The position numbers were made by a program, and so were the translations under genes. This document shows, piece after piece, positions 25,688-34,618 of a stretch of DNA of 64,000 nucleotides (its first letter is position 1; every line of letters begins with the position of its first letter). The stretch is taken from contig NZ_JAUGQQ010000001.1 in the NCBI RefSeq assembly GCF_030410135.1, forward strand, positions 124,001 to 188,000, given 5' to 3'. This DNA comes from Aequorivita aurantiaca (GTDB lineage Bacteria; Bacteroidota; Bacteroidia; Flavobacteriales; Flavobacteriaceae). The notes under the pieces were generated by a model that was not told the DNA's origin, made no database searches, and was given only the letters and a program-made list of their open reading frames with translations.

Positions 25688-26800
25688 ATGAAGAAATGGT
25701 CAGAGAATATAACAAGAACCTGCATAGTAGGATTGGCAATCGGCTTTATGGCTGCCTGTTCTTCCAATGATTCCGATCCTGTTGAACCAATTGGGGAAAA
25801 TGAGGAATATATTCCTACCCCAAAAGCTTTGACCATTCCTCCCATTTTTCAACAATTATTGCCGCCACCCTACATTCCGGCGGATAATCCACAAACTGTG
25901 GAAGGTGTAGCCTTGGGAAGGAAATTATTTTACGATCCCATCCTCTCCGGTGATGGAACACAGGCTTGTGCCTCTTGCCATCAACCCGCAAATTCCTTTT
26001 CAGATTCCAGAAAGCTAAGCATAGGTATTGACGGATTTGAAGGCATCCGCAACTCAATGCCAATTTATAATATGGCTTGGAATACCAATGAAAAATTCTT
26101 TTGGGACGGCCGAGCTGTTGGTTTAGAATTACAATCATTAGATCCTGTTACAAATCCCGTAGAAATGCACAATACCTGGGAAAACGCCGTAGCGAGTCTT
26201 CAAGGCGATACTGCCTATCCCGAACTTTACCTAAAGGCATTCGGCACCAGCATAATTACGAAGGAATTAACGGCAAAAGCAATTGCTCAGTTTGAACGTA
26301 CCTTTATCTCCGCCAATTCTCCTTTTGACCGCTACTTGATGGGAGAAAACACCCTCACCCAACAAGAAATTAATGGGTTTGCCATTTTTATGGATGAAGC
26401 TCGTGGCGACTGTTTCCACTGCCACGGCAATGAATTTAACCCATTATGGACGGATAACGCCTTTCACAACAACGGTCTGGACGCGATCATTACTGACAAA
26501 GGATTGGGCAATGTTTCCGGCGACCCAAATGATGATGGAAAATTTAAATCGCCTTCTCTACGCAATCTAGCCTATACCGCGCCATATATGCACGACGGAC
26601 GTTTCGCAACTTTAGATGATGTAATAAACCACTATAGTGAAGGTCTTGTATATTCCCGAACCATTGACCCCTTAATGAAGGCAGTATCACGAGGAGGCGT
26701 GCAATTAACGGAATCGGACAAGTCAGATTTGAAGGCTTTCCTTCTTTCGCTGTCGGATTCTTCGTTTATTACAAATCCAGATTTACAGGATCCCAATTAA
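25688..26800 (+). CDS. MbnH-like di-heme cytochrome c peroxidase family lipoprotein
   Basis: A 370-residue lipoprotein (Cys 24 in MAACSSND) of the bacterial di-heme cytochrome c peroxidase superfamily. Two heme c sites are visible: CASCHQ (Cys 94, Cys 97, His 98) and CFHCHG (Cys 242, Cys 245, His 246). The LRNLAYTAPYMHDGRFATLDDVI segment near the C terminus is typical. MbnH members use the two hemes to oxidise Trp on MbnP; classic members reduce peroxide. Here the preceding MbnP gene favours the MbnH role. It is the last gene of the operon. Confidence 0.9.
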   Translation: MKKWSENITRTCIVGLAIGFMAACSSNDSDPVEPIGENEEYIPTPKALTIPPIFQQLLPPPYIPADNPQTVEGVALGRKLFYDPILSGDGTQACASCHQPANSFSDSRKLSIGIDGFEGIRNSMPIYNMAWNTNEKFFWDGRAVGLELQSLDPVTNPVEMHNTWENAVASLQGDTAYPELYLKAFGTSIITKELTAKAIAQFERTFISANSPFDRYLMGENTLTQQEINGFAIFMDEARGDCFHCHGNEFNPLWTDNAFHNNGLDAIITDKGLGNVSGDPNDDGKFKSPSLRNLAYTAPYMHDGRFATLDDVINHYSEGLVYSRTIDPLMKAVSRGGVQLTESDKSDLKAFLLSLSDSSFITNPDLQDPN

Positions 26801-26923
26801 TCTGCAACCGTTTTTCTAACTACTTTCCTTTTCTCAAAAACCGGTGCTGTTAATTATTTTCTAAAACCAAAATCCTATTGGTTTAAAGTCCCGCTTTGCT
26901 ATGGTTAAAAATTCTATTTGATG

Positions 26924-26931
26924 TATCTTTG
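26924..26931 (+). promoter_or_regulatory. Putative -7 promoter element of the SUF operon
   Basis: TATCTTTG matches TAnnTTTG and lies 27 bases before the sufA ATG. A TTTG box exists at 26895, but at 25 bases it is further than usual. Confidence 0.5.
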
Positions 26932-26957
26932 CCGTCTAATTTAGAATTAATCTATAT

Positions 26958-27287
26958 ATGATTAAAGTAAGTGAAAACGCAAAAACCAAAATAGCGCAAC
27001 TTATGGCTGAAGAAGGCTATAATATTGCTGTTGATTATGTTCGCGTAGGCGTAAAAAGTGGCGGATGTTCCGGTTTAAGTTATGAACTTAAATTTGATCA
27101 CAGCCTGGGCGAAAATGATAAACTATTTGAAGAAGAAACCGTAAAAATTGCCGTGGACAAAAAAAGCTTTCTTTATTTGATAGGGACTACCCTCGAATAC
27201 AGCGGAGGCCTAAACGGAAAGGGATTTGTTTTCAACAATCCCAATGCAAACCGCACCTGTGGCTGCGGGGAATCTTTTTCACTTTAA
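26958..27287 (+). CDS. sufA: HesB/IscA-type iron-sulfur assembly protein
   Basis: A-type Fe-S carrier that receives clusters from the SufBCD scaffold and passes them to target proteins. The 109-residue product has the three conserved cysteines, Cys 37 (SGGCSGLSY), Cys 101 and Cys 103 (CGCGESF), at the expected spacing. It is the first gene of the SUF operon and ends six bases before sufB. IscA or ErpA would be alternative names for the same family; operon position favours sufA. Confidence 0.92.
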   Translation: MIKVSENAKTKIAQLMAEEGYNIAVDYVRVGVKSGGCSGLSYELKFDHSLGENDKLFEEETVKIAVDKKSFLYLIGTTLEYSGGLNGKGFVFNNPNANRTCGCGESFSL

Positions 27288-27293
27288 ATATTA

Positions 27294-28748
27294 ATGACGA
27301 TGAGTAAGTACACAGAGGATGATTTAAAAAAAGAATTGGAAACCAAGGAGTACGAATATGGTTTCTATACAGATATAGAGTCCGAAACCTTTCCGGCCGG
27401 ATTGAATGAGGACGTTGTTCGCGCTATTTCCAAAAAAAAGGAAGAGCCCGAATGGATGACTGAATGGCGTTTGGAATCTTTTAGATATTGGCTGGAAATG
27501 ATTGAGCCAGATTGGGCAAATGTGCATTACACAAAACCCAATTTTCAGGACATTTCCTATTATTCCGCTCCCAACAAAAAACCGAAATATGACAGTATTG
27601 ATGAGGTAGACCCGGAACTATTGGACACCTTCAAAAGACTGGGAATCTCGTTGGACGAACAAAAAAAACTTGCCGGAGTGGCTGTGGATATTGTGATGGA
27701 CTCAGTTTCGGTAGCCACGACTTTCCAAAAAACTTTAGCCGAAAAGGGAATTATATTCTGCTCCATTTCCGAAGCAATCAAGAAACATCCCGAATTGGTA
27801 AAAAAGTATCTGGGCACCGTTGTACCACAACGCGATAACTTTTATGCGGCGCTTAACAGCGCGGTATTCAGTGATGGTTCCTTCTGCTACATTCCAAAAG
27901 GCGTTCGATGCCCGATGGAACTTTCCACTTATTTCAGAATAAACCAAGGTGGAACCGGACAGTTTGAAAGAACCTTGGTGATTGCTGACGAGGGAAGCTA
28001 CGTAAGCTATCTAGAGGGATGCACCGCCCCAAGCCGTGACGAAAACCAATTGCATGCCGCAGTGGTGGAACTGATTGCCTTGGACAATGCAGAAATTAAA
28101 TACTCTACAGTACAAAACTGGTACCCCGGCGATAAAGAAGGCCGTGGCGGGGTATATAATTTTGTTACAAAAAGGGGCGTCTGCGAAAAGAATGCAAAAA
28201 TTTCATGGACGCAAGTAGAAACCGGAAGCGCGGTAACTTGGAAATATCCAAGCTGTGTACTGAAAGGCGATAATTCCATAGGCGAATTTTATTCAATTGC
28301 GGTAACCAATGATTATCAGCAGGCCGATACGGGCACAAAAATGATCCACATAGGCAAAAACACCCGTAGCACCATTATTTCCAAAGGAATATCTGCGGGA
28401 AAATCGCAAAATAGTTATCGAGGTTTGGTGAAAATTATGCCGAATGCAGACAACGCGCGAAACTTTTCACAATGTGATTCCTTATTGATGGGCAACAATT
28501 GTGGCGCCCACACTTTTCCATATATTGAAGCGAAAAACAAGACCGCCCAAATAGAACACGAAGCCACCACAAGCAAAATTGGCGAAGACCAGATTTTCTA
28601 TTGCAACCAAAGGGGCATAGATACCGAGAAGGCAATTGCCCTGATAGTGAACGGTTTTAGCAAGGAAGTTTTAAATAAATTGCCGATGGAATTCGCAGTA
28701 GAAGCCCAAAAATTATTGGAAATAAGTCTGGAAGGATCGGTAGGTTAA
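27294..28748 (+). CDS. sufB: Fe-S cluster assembly protein SufB
   Basis: Core scaffold subunit of the SufBC2D complex. The 484-residue protein contains SufB signature segments ([20 protein letters not shown] at the N terminus, [51 protein letters not shown] and [22 protein letters not shown] near the C terminus). It shows the usual length. Two ATG codons (27294 and 27300) are possible starts and differ by two residues. It is translated just after sufA; a small lipoprotein gene separates it from sufC. Confidence 0.97.
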   Translation: MTMSKYTEDDLKKELETKEYEYGFYTDIESETFPAGLNEDVVRAISKKKEEPEWMTEWRLESFRYWLEMIEPDWANVHYTKPNFQDISYYSAPNKKPKYDSIDEVDPELLDTFKRLGISLDEQKKLAGVAVDIVMDSVSVATTFQKTLAEKGIIFCSISEAIKKHPELVKKYLGTVVPQRDNFYAALNSAVFSDGSFCYIPKGVRCPMELSTYFRINQGGTGQFERTLVIADEGSYVSYLEGCTAPSRDENQLHAAVVELIALDNAEIKYSTVQNWYPGDKEGRGGVYNFVTKRGVCEKNAKISWTQVETGSAVTWKYPSCVLKGDNSIGEFYSIAVTNDYQQADTGTKMIHIGKNTRSTIISKGISAGKSQNSYRGLVKIMPNADNARNFSQCDSLLMGNNCGAHTFPYIEAKNKTAQIEHEATTSKIGEDQIFYCNQRGIDTEKAIALIVNGFSKEVLNKLPMEFAVEAQKLLEISLEGSVG

Positions 28749-28793
28749 CACTTTGGAACTAACAAATCTCAATTATAATCTTAATAGCATTTT

Positions 28794-29201
28794 ATGAAAA
28801 AAATCATTTTGTTGTTTATGCTTTCAGCAGCAATTTTTTCCTGTAAAAATTCAGAGGATAAAAACAAGGAAACCCAAGAAGTAACTTCGGAAATTACAGA
28901 AAAATCAAGGGCCTACAAAGGAGAATTCCTGAATGCCGATGGTGCAATGGTGTTTATGGGTCCAAATTTTATATATGCCGTAAAAAGGGATATAATGTCT
29001 GAAGGTCTCTCAAAACAGGTTGCCCCCATTAAAAAGAATGAACAGGATATGGTGGGTGTAATAATTAAAGGAACTATAAGCAAAAACACCGAGAAAGAGA
29101 GCGAATGGGAAGAGATGATAACCATCACCGAAATAATGAGGGTAGATGATAAGCCATCTGAAGTAGACATAAAATTAAACGAATCAGAAAAGAAGAATTA
29201 A
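28794..29201 (+). CDS. Small lipoprotein of unknown function inside the SUF operon
   Basis: A 135-residue lipoprotein with a lipobox ending at Cys 17 (AAIFSC), a charged Lys/Glu/Asn-rich linker (about 18-38), and a compact domain (GEFLNADGAMVFMGPNFIYAVKRD, VGVIIKGTISKNTE, MITITEIMRVDD) that might be an OB-like fold similar to the C-terminal domain of NlpE-type lipoproteins; that resemblance is weak. It ends one base before the sufC start, so it is in the operon, but a link with iron-sulfur assembly is not evident. Coding is well supported by frame and signal peptide. Confidence 0.72.
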   Translation: MKKIILLFMLSAAIFSCKNSEDKNKETQEVTSEITEKSRAYKGEFLNADGAMVFMGPNFIYAVKRDIMSEGLSKQVAPIKKNEQDMVGVIIKGTISKNTEKESEWEEMITITEIMRVDDKPSEVDIKLNESEKKN

Positions 29202-29202
29202 A

Positions 29203-29952
29203 ATGTTAAAAATTAAAGATTTATACGCAGGACGCGAAGGAAAAGATATTCTTCAAGGCATTAATCTTGAAGTAAAAGCAGGCGAAGTCCACGCAATAAT
29301 GGGTCCGAACGGCTCCGGAAAAAGCACCTTGGCATCAGTGGTGGCAGGCAAAGAAGAGTATGAAGTGAGCCGTGGCTATATTACTTTTGAAAATCAAGAC
29401 ATATCTGAACTAGATCCAGAGGAAAGAGCCCACAAAGGCATTTTTCTCTCGTTCCAATATCCGGTAGAAATACCCGGAGTATCAGTGACGAACTTCATTA
29501 AAACGGCTATTAATGAAACCCGTAAGGCCCATAAAATGGATGATATGCCCGCCACCGATATGCTCAAAATGATAAAAGAAAAGGCAGATATGCTTGAAAT
29601 AGACCGCAAATTTCTTTCCCGTTCGCTAAATGAAGGGTTTTCCGGCGGCGAGAAAAAACGAAACGAAATTTTCCAAATGGCAATGTTGGAACCCAAATTG
29701 GCCATTTTGGATGAAACCGATTCCGGTCTTGACATTGATGCCCTTAAGGTTGTGGCCAATGGCGTCAATAAATTAAGAAGTGCGGACAATGCCGTGGTTG
29801 TTATAACCCACTACCAGCGACTTCTAGATTACATAGTCCCGGATTTTGTCCACGTTTTGATGAACGGAAAAATAGTAAAGTCCGGAGGCAAGGAATTGGC
29901 CTATGAACTCGAAGAAAAGGGTTACGACTGGATTAAGGAAGAATTGGTTTAA
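29203..29952 (+). CDS. sufC: Fe-S cluster assembly ATPase SufC
   Basis: ABC-type ATPase of the SufBC2D scaffold complex, cytoplasmic. The 249-residue protein has Walker A (GPNGSGKST), the ABC signature (FSGGEKKRNE), Walker B (LAILDETDSGLD) and the His switch (VITHYQRLL). Length and sequence match SufC. Its stop is followed after one base by inverted period-7 arrays that fill the gap to sufD. Confidence 0.97.
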   Translation: MLKIKDLYAGREGKDILQGINLEVKAGEVHAIMGPNGSGKSTLASVVAGKEEYEVSRGYITFENQDISELDPEERAHKGIFLSFQYPVEIPGVSVTNFIKTAINETRKAHKMDDMPATDMLKMIKEKADMLEIDRKFLSRSLNEGFSGGEKKRNEIFQMAMLEPKLAILDETDSGLDIDALKVVANGVNKLRSADNAVVVITHYQRLLDYIVPDFVHVLMNGKIVKSGGKELAYELEEKGYDWIKEELV

Positions 29953-29953
29953 A

Positions 29954-30024
29954 CAATTCAAAATTCAAAATTTAAATTTCGAGGTAAGCTTGAATTCTGA
30001 ATTTTGAATTCTGAATTCTGAATT
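29954..30024. repeat. Inverted period-7 arrays between sufC and sufD
   Basis: Left part (29954-29980): AAAATTC-type heptamers (CAATTCA, AAATTCA, AAATTTA). Right part (29992-30024): GAATTCT, GAATTTT, GAATTCT, GAATTCT, GAATT. The left arm read in reverse complement is the same GAATTNT unit, so the two arms are inverted around about 11 bases. The unit starts one base after the sufC stop and ends seven bases before the sufD ATG, with no gene inside. In RNA it could fold into a long AU-rich hairpin. Confidence 0.8.
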
Positions 30025-30031
30025 GAAAAAA

Positions 30032-31345
30032 ATGAGTTTTAAAGACAAATTATTATCATCATATATTGCCCTCGAAGATTACTTGGAGTTTGATTCGCCA
30101 TTGCATGATGTCCGAAACAATGCCATCAAAATTTTTGAGGAAAAAGGATTTCCAACAAAAAAGGAAGAAGCCTGGAAATACACATCGCTGAATTCCTTGT
30201 TGAAAACGGATTACAGCATCCTCTCAAACAAGGAACGAAATGTTGAACTTAAAAACGTACGAAAATATTTCCTTCAGGAAATTGACACTTACAAACTGGT
30301 TTTTGTAGACGGAGTTTACAACTCATTTCTTTCCGAAACCACCCACGATTCGCTGGATGTTTGCCTAATGTCCGCCGCATTGAACAAAAGCAAGTACAAA
30401 CAAATTATTGAAACCTATTTCAATAAAGCCGCAAAGAGTGATAGTCTGACCGCCCTAAATACCGCATTTACGAAGGAAGGTGCCTACATCCACATTCCAG
30501 CGCACAAGGAGGTGGAAAAGCCAATTGAGATTATCAATTTTTCCACCGGAAATGAGGCCGCGATGTTTCTTCAGCCCCGAAATTTAATTGTTGTGGGCGA
30601 AAATGCACACGTACAAATTATTGAGCGCCACCAAAGTTTATCGAGCAATGAGGTTTTAACCAATTCGGTGACAGAGATTTTTGCGGAAAAAAGAGCCTAT
30701 GTTGATTACTATAAAATCCAAACCGATGAAGCAACCGCTTCGTTGATTGACAACACCTATATTTCGCAGCAACGCGATACTGTTTGTCGGGTACATACCT
30801 TTTCCTTTGGTGGAAACTTGGTTCGCAACAACCTCAACTTCTATCAAAATGGGGAAAATTGCGATTCTACTCTAAAAGGAATTACCATTTTGGAAGGAAA
30901 ACAGCACGTGGACCATAACACGTTGGTGCACCACATTGCGCCAAATTGCGAAAGCCACCAAGATTACAAAGGTCTGTTTGCCGAATCATCCACAGGGGTC
31001 TTCAACGGCAAAATTGTTGTTGAGAAAGATGCCCAAAAAACTGATGCCTTTCAACAAAACAATAATATTCTAATTGACGATAAAGCTACAATCAACGCCA
31101 AACCACAGTTGGAGATTTTTGCTGACGACGTAAAATGTTCCCACGGTTGTACTATTGGCCAGTTTGATGAAGATGCACTGTTTTATTTGCGAAGCCGCGG
31201 AATTGGTTTGAAGGAAGCACGCGCTTTATTGATGTACGCCTTTGCAAACACCGTTTTAGAAAGCGTGAAAATTCCAGAATTGAAAGTGCGCATCAACAAA
31301 TTAATTGCCAATAAAATTGGGGTTAGTCTGGGTTTTGAGCTTTAA
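30032..31345 (+). CDS. sufD: Fe-S cluster assembly protein SufD
   Basis: Scaffold partner of SufB and SufC. The 437-residue protein has SufD-like features (FPTKKEEAWKYTSLNSLL near the N terminus; VDHNTLVHHIAPNCESHQDYKG; QKTDAFQQNNNILIDDKATINAKPQLEI; FADDVKCSHGCTIGQFDEDALFYLRSRG). The ATG at 30032 is used. An in-frame TTG at 30023 adds three residues but lies in the tail of the heptamer array and lacks a better ribosome-binding context. Confidence 0.95.
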   Translation: MSFKDKLLSSYIALEDYLEFDSPLHDVRNNAIKIFEEKGFPTKKEEAWKYTSLNSLLKTDYSILSNKERNVELKNVRKYFLQEIDTYKLVFVDGVYNSFLSETTHDSLDVCLMSAALNKSKYKQIIETYFNKAAKSDSLTALNTAFTKEGAYIHIPAHKEVEKPIEIINFSTGNEAAMFLQPRNLIVVGENAHVQIIERHQSLSSNEVLTNSVTEIFAEKRAYVDYYKIQTDEATASLIDNTYISQQRDTVCRVHTFSFGGNLVRNNLNFYQNGENCDSTLKGITILEGKQHVDHNTLVHHIAPNCESHQDYKGLFAESSTGVFNGKIVVEKDAQKTDAFQQNNNILIDDKATINAKPQLEIFADDVKCSHGCTIGQFDEDALFYLRSRGIGLKEARALLMYAFANTVLESVKIPELKVRINKLIANKIGVSLGFEL

Positions 31346-31424
31346 AAAGCTATCAAGAATTCAACAATAATTCGATTATTCGTAGTATAAACTAAACTCG
31401 AATTTCAAATCTATATATTTAAAA

Positions 31425-32642
31425 ATGTCCCTCAACATCCAAAAAATACGTAACGATTTCCCAATCCTTTCCCGAAAGGTAAATGGCCATCCGTTGGTGT
31501 ATTTGGACAATGCCGCAACTTCGCAAAAACCGCAACAGGTTATTGATTGTATTGTGGATTATTACAGCAATTACAACGCAAACATTCACCGTGGTGTACA
31601 TACTCTTTCGCAAGAAGCCACGGATGCATATGAAGCTGCGCGAAAAAAAATACAAACTCACTTCAACGCGAAGCAGTCCTATGAAATTATTTTTACCGCA
31701 GGCACAACCCACGGAATAAATTTGGTAGCGAACGGATTTTCGGGAATTTTAAAAAAAGACGATGAAATTCTGGTTTCGGCAATGGAGCACCACAGTAATA
31801 TCGTGCCATGGCAAATGCTTTGTGAACGTTCGGGTGCCATTTTAAAAGTGATTCCGATGAACGAGGAAGGCATATTGGTTTTTTCGGAATATGAGAAATT
31901 GCTTTCGGAAAAAACGAAATTGGTTTTCGTTAATCATATTTCCAACGCATTGGGCACCATAAACCCTATCGCAGAAATTATAGACAAAGCACACAAAGTA
32001 GGAGCGGCCGTACTTATTGACGGCGCACAGGCTTGTTCGCACATTAAACCAGATTTTCAAAAGTTGGATGTAGATTTCTACGTAACCTCTGCCCACAAAA
32101 TGTGCGGGCCAACGGGCGTGGGCATTCTATATATGAAAGAGGATTGGGGCAACCTGCTTCCACCCTACCAAGGCGGCGGCGAAATGATTGCCGAAGTAAC
32201 TTTCGAAAAAACAACTTATGCAACCCTACCGCATAAATTTGAGGCCGGCACCCCAAATATTTGTGGCGGCATTGCCTTTGGTGCCGCAATTGATTATTTA
32301 AATGCAATTGGTTTTGAAGCAATTGAGGCATACGAAAATGAACTTTTGAAATATGCTACTGAAAAACTATTGGAAATTGAAGGCCTTAAAATTTACGGTA
32401 CGGGCCCCGATAAAACTTCGGTTGTTTCCTTTAATATTGAAGGAATTCACCCGTATGATATTGGAACAATTGTGGATAAACTCGGCATTGCCGTTCGCAC
32501 AGGACATCATTGTGCCCAACCCATAATGGATTTTTACAAAATTCCGGGCACGGTACGCGCATCCTTCGCTTTTTACAACACCTTGGAAGAAGTGGATGCT
32601 TTGGTGAATGCTGTCAAAAAAGCTAAAATGATGTTAAGCTGA
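31425..32642 (+). CDS. sufS: Cysteine desulfurase SufS
   Basis: PLP enzyme that takes sulfur from cysteine for SufE and SufBCD. The 405-residue protein has the PLP-binding Lys 225 (TSAHKMCGPTG), the persulfide Cys 363 (RTGHHCAQPIM), and group II desulfurase motifs (ETAT-like YLDNAATSQKP, EHHSNIVPWQ, VNHISNALGTINP). It belongs to the type II (SufS/CsdA) branch. It is in the SUF operon after sufD, with an 79-base gap, and is followed by the META-domain lipoprotein gene. Confidence 0.96.
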   Translation: MSLNIQKIRNDFPILSRKVNGHPLVYLDNAATSQKPQQVIDCIVDYYSNYNANIHRGVHTLSQEATDAYEAARKKIQTHFNAKQSYEIIFTAGTTHGINLVANGFSGILKKDDEILVSAMEHHSNIVPWQMLCERSGAILKVIPMNEEGILVFSEYEKLLSEKTKLVFVNHISNALGTINPIAEIIDKAHKVGAAVLIDGAQACSHIKPDFQKLDVDFYVTSAHKMCGPTGVGILYMKEDWGNLLPPYQGGGEMIAEVTFEKTTYATLPHKFEAGTPNICGGIAFGAAIDYLNAIGFEAIEAYENELLKYATEKLLEIEGLKIYGTGPDKTSVVSFNIEGIHPYDIGTIVDKLGIAVRTGHHCAQPIMDFYKIPGTVRASFAFYNTLEEVDALVNAVKKAKMMLS

Positions 32643-32699
32643 ACCCACTCGTTCACCTAAAATTTGAACTTTGAAGAAATTAATTCTAAATAAAACACA

Positions 32700-33140
32700 A
32701 TGAAATTACTGGCCACATTATCTATTCTCATTTTCAGTATAATTTTCACAAGTTGTGACGAAACCAAAAAAGTGATTGACGTTGCAGGAAACGTTCAGCT
32801 AACCGGCAATTACACAGTTACCGCAATGAATGGTAAAAAATTAGACATTAAAAAAAATCCGACCTTTTCACTATCCGCCATCGATAATTCTTTCAAAGGA
32901 ACCACAGGATGCAACAGCATTTTCGGCAATTATACCTTGGATTTATATGCCATTAATTTTGAAAAGCTGGCCGTAACCGAAATGTATTGTGAAGAAAAAG
33001 AAATTATGAAAACGGAACGAGATTTTTTAGACGCCCTGAACAACACTGGTTCGTATGCTTTGGAGAACAATGTCCTTACCCTTTATTCGAAGAACGACCG
33101 AAGCGTGTTGCTGAGCGCAAAAAAGGAGGCGGGTAATTAA
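32700..33140 (+). CDS. META/HslJ-domain lipoprotein
   Basis: A 146-residue lipoprotein (lipobox IIFTSC, Cys 19) with a META-domain signature: TGNYTVTAMNGKKLD, the central GTTGCNSIFGNYTLD and LAVTEMYCEEKEIMKTERDFLDALN. Members such as HslJ occur in stress-related or periplasmic roles, but their activity is unknown. It lies between sufS and sufE in the operon, so it is likely co-expressed; whether it takes part in Fe-S assembly is unknown. Confidence 0.88.
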   Translation: MKLLATLSILIFSIIFTSCDETKKVIDVAGNVQLTGNYTVTAMNGKKLDIKKNPTFSLSAIDNSFKGTTGCNSIFGNYTLDLYAINFEKLAVTEMYCEEKEIMKTERDFLDALNNTGSYALENNVLTLYSKNDRSVLLSAKKEAGN

Positions 33141-33150
33141 AAAACCAAAT

Positions 33151-33570
33151 ATGTCAATTGAAGTAATACAAGAAGAGTTGATTGATGAATTCTCCATGTT
33201 CGACGACTGGATGCAGCGGTACGAATATATGATAGAGCTCGGCAAATCACTTCCCTTGATTGATCAAAATTTAAAAACCGATGATAAGCTCATAAAAGGC
33301 TGCCAGAGCAAGGTGTGGCTACATTCTGAAATGAGGGATGGGAAAATAGTGTATACGGCGGACAGTGACGCTATCATCACCAAAGGTATAGTTGCAATTT
33401 TGGTACGAGCATTTTCAAACCAAAAACCACAGGCCATACTCAATGCGAAAACAGATTTTATTGATGAAATTGGCCTGAAGGAACACCTCTCGCCCACCCG
33501 CGCAAACGGATTGGTTTCAATGATAAAGCAAATGAAATTATATGCCTTGGCATACCAAACACAACTTTAA
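33151..33570 (+). CDS. sufE: Sulfur acceptor protein SufE
   Basis: Accepts persulfide sulfur from SufS and delivers it to SufBCD. The 139-residue protein has the active-site Cys 51 (DKLIKGCQSKVWL) and the typical N-terminal helix region (FSMFDDWMQRYEYMIELGKSLP). It begins ten bases after the META-lipoprotein stop and is followed after 12 bases by the sufT-like gene. Confidence 0.95.
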   Translation: MSIEVIQEELIDEFSMFDDWMQRYEYMIELGKSLPLIDQNLKTDDKLIKGCQSKVWLHSEMRDGKIVYTADSDAIITKGIVAILVRAFSNQKPQAILNAKTDFIDEIGLKEHLSPTRANGLVSMIKQMKLYALAYQTQL

Positions 33571-33582
33571 AAAACAATAAAA

Positions 33583-33912
33583 ATGGAAGCAGAAACCGAA
33601 ATAGACATGGCCGAACTTGGCGAAAAAATAATAGAGGTAATAAAAACCATTTATGATCCGGAAATTCCCGTAGATATTTACGAGCTCGGACTTATATATG
33701 ATGTATTTATTAACGAAGATCGCGAGGTGAAAATATTGATGACCCTAACAACACCGAATTGCCCCGTTGCCGAAAGTTTGCCACTGGAAGTTGAGGAAAA
33801 GGTGAAATCAATGAAAATGGTTACGGATGCCGAAGTGGAAATAACCTTCGATCCGCCGTGGAGCCAAGATTTAATGAGCGATGCAGCCAAGCTGGAATTG
33901 GGGATGCTTTAA
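33583..33912 (+). CDS. sufT: DUF59/MIP18-family Fe-S assembly protein (SufT-like)
   Basis: A 109-residue DUF59 protein with the family signature IKTIYDPEIPVDIYELGLIYDV and the PNCPVAESLP motif, whose cysteine is typical of SufT/MIP18 proteins that help mature Fe-S proteins. Its position after sufE supports the assignment. The name SufT is used here for this operon class; the short length indicates the domain alone, without a fused ATPase. Confidence 0.9.
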   Translation: MEAETEIDMAELGEKIIEVIKTIYDPEIPVDIYELGLIYDVFINEDREVKILMTLTTPNCPVAESLPLEVEEKVKSMKMVTDAEVEITFDPPWSQDLMSDAAKLELGML

Positions 33913-34015
33913 GAGGGAAACCAATTGCTGTGGGTTTCAATCTTAAAGCAAAACTTGAATACTACCTAACTCTCAACACCTAAGTCCTAATTTTAAAAAA
34001 CAACCCAAAAAACAA

Positions 34016-34522
34016 GTGTCCGAAGAAATTATAAATCGCGTAGCGAACAGTAAATTGATGACCTTCGATTTGGAGCAGATTTATCCCAAAGGCGAAAGGA
34101 TTTTCTTTGACATTTCGCAATGGCTGTTGGAAGGCATTGTGCTACGGGAAAAGGATTTTCGTGAAAACGCCGTTGCGCACGATTGGCGTCAGTATGAAGA
34201 TAAATTTGTTGCGCTCCATTGCAGTACCGATGCCATTGTTCCGGGGTGGGCATATTTACTTTTATCGCTCCATTTAGCACCTTTCGCAAAAAAAGTGACC
34301 GTTGGTACTTTGGAAGAATTGGAAAGCGTTCTTTTTGCTGAATTGCTTCAGAATTTGGACCTTTCAGAATTTGAAAATAAACCGGTTATTATAAAAGGTT
34401 GTGCCCACAAACCCATTCCGCAGAATGCTTATGTACTTTTGGCGCAAAAACTACAGCCCCTTGCAAAAAGCATAATGTATGGCGAGGCCTGTTCCTCGGT
34501 GCCACTGTACAAAAAAAGATGA
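34016..34522 (+). CDS. DUF2480 family protein
   Basis: A 168-residue cytoplasmic protein conserved in Bacteroidota SUF operons. It begins MSEEIINRVANSKLMTFDLE with a GTG start at 34016 and contains FFDISQWLLEGIVLREKDF, CSTDAIVPGWAYLLLSLHL and the C-terminal KGCAHKPIPQNAYVLLAQKL. Its function is unknown; repeated linkage to suf genes suggests a role in Fe-S biology. The 103-base gap from sufT holds no clear promoter, so it probably remains within the operon. Confidence 0.88.
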   Translation: MSEEIINRVANSKLMTFDLEQIYPKGERIFFDISQWLLEGIVLREKDFRENAVAHDWRQYEDKFVALHCSTDAIVPGWAYLLLSLHLAPFAKKVTVGTLEELESVLFAELLQNLDLSEFENKPVIIKGCAHKPIPQNAYVLLAQKLQPLAKSIMYGEACSSVPLYKKR

Positions 34523-34618
34523 TTGGTAAGACATTATTACAAGCATTGATTTTGGCGAAATCCATCCATTTAATTGAAATACTACCTATTTTTGATAAAA
34601 ACTAATCCCGTTTAAAAA

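Noticed and set aside
29394-29789. 131-codon minus-strand frame inside sufC
   Set aside because: Antisense to Walker and signature motifs of sufC; no independent evidence.
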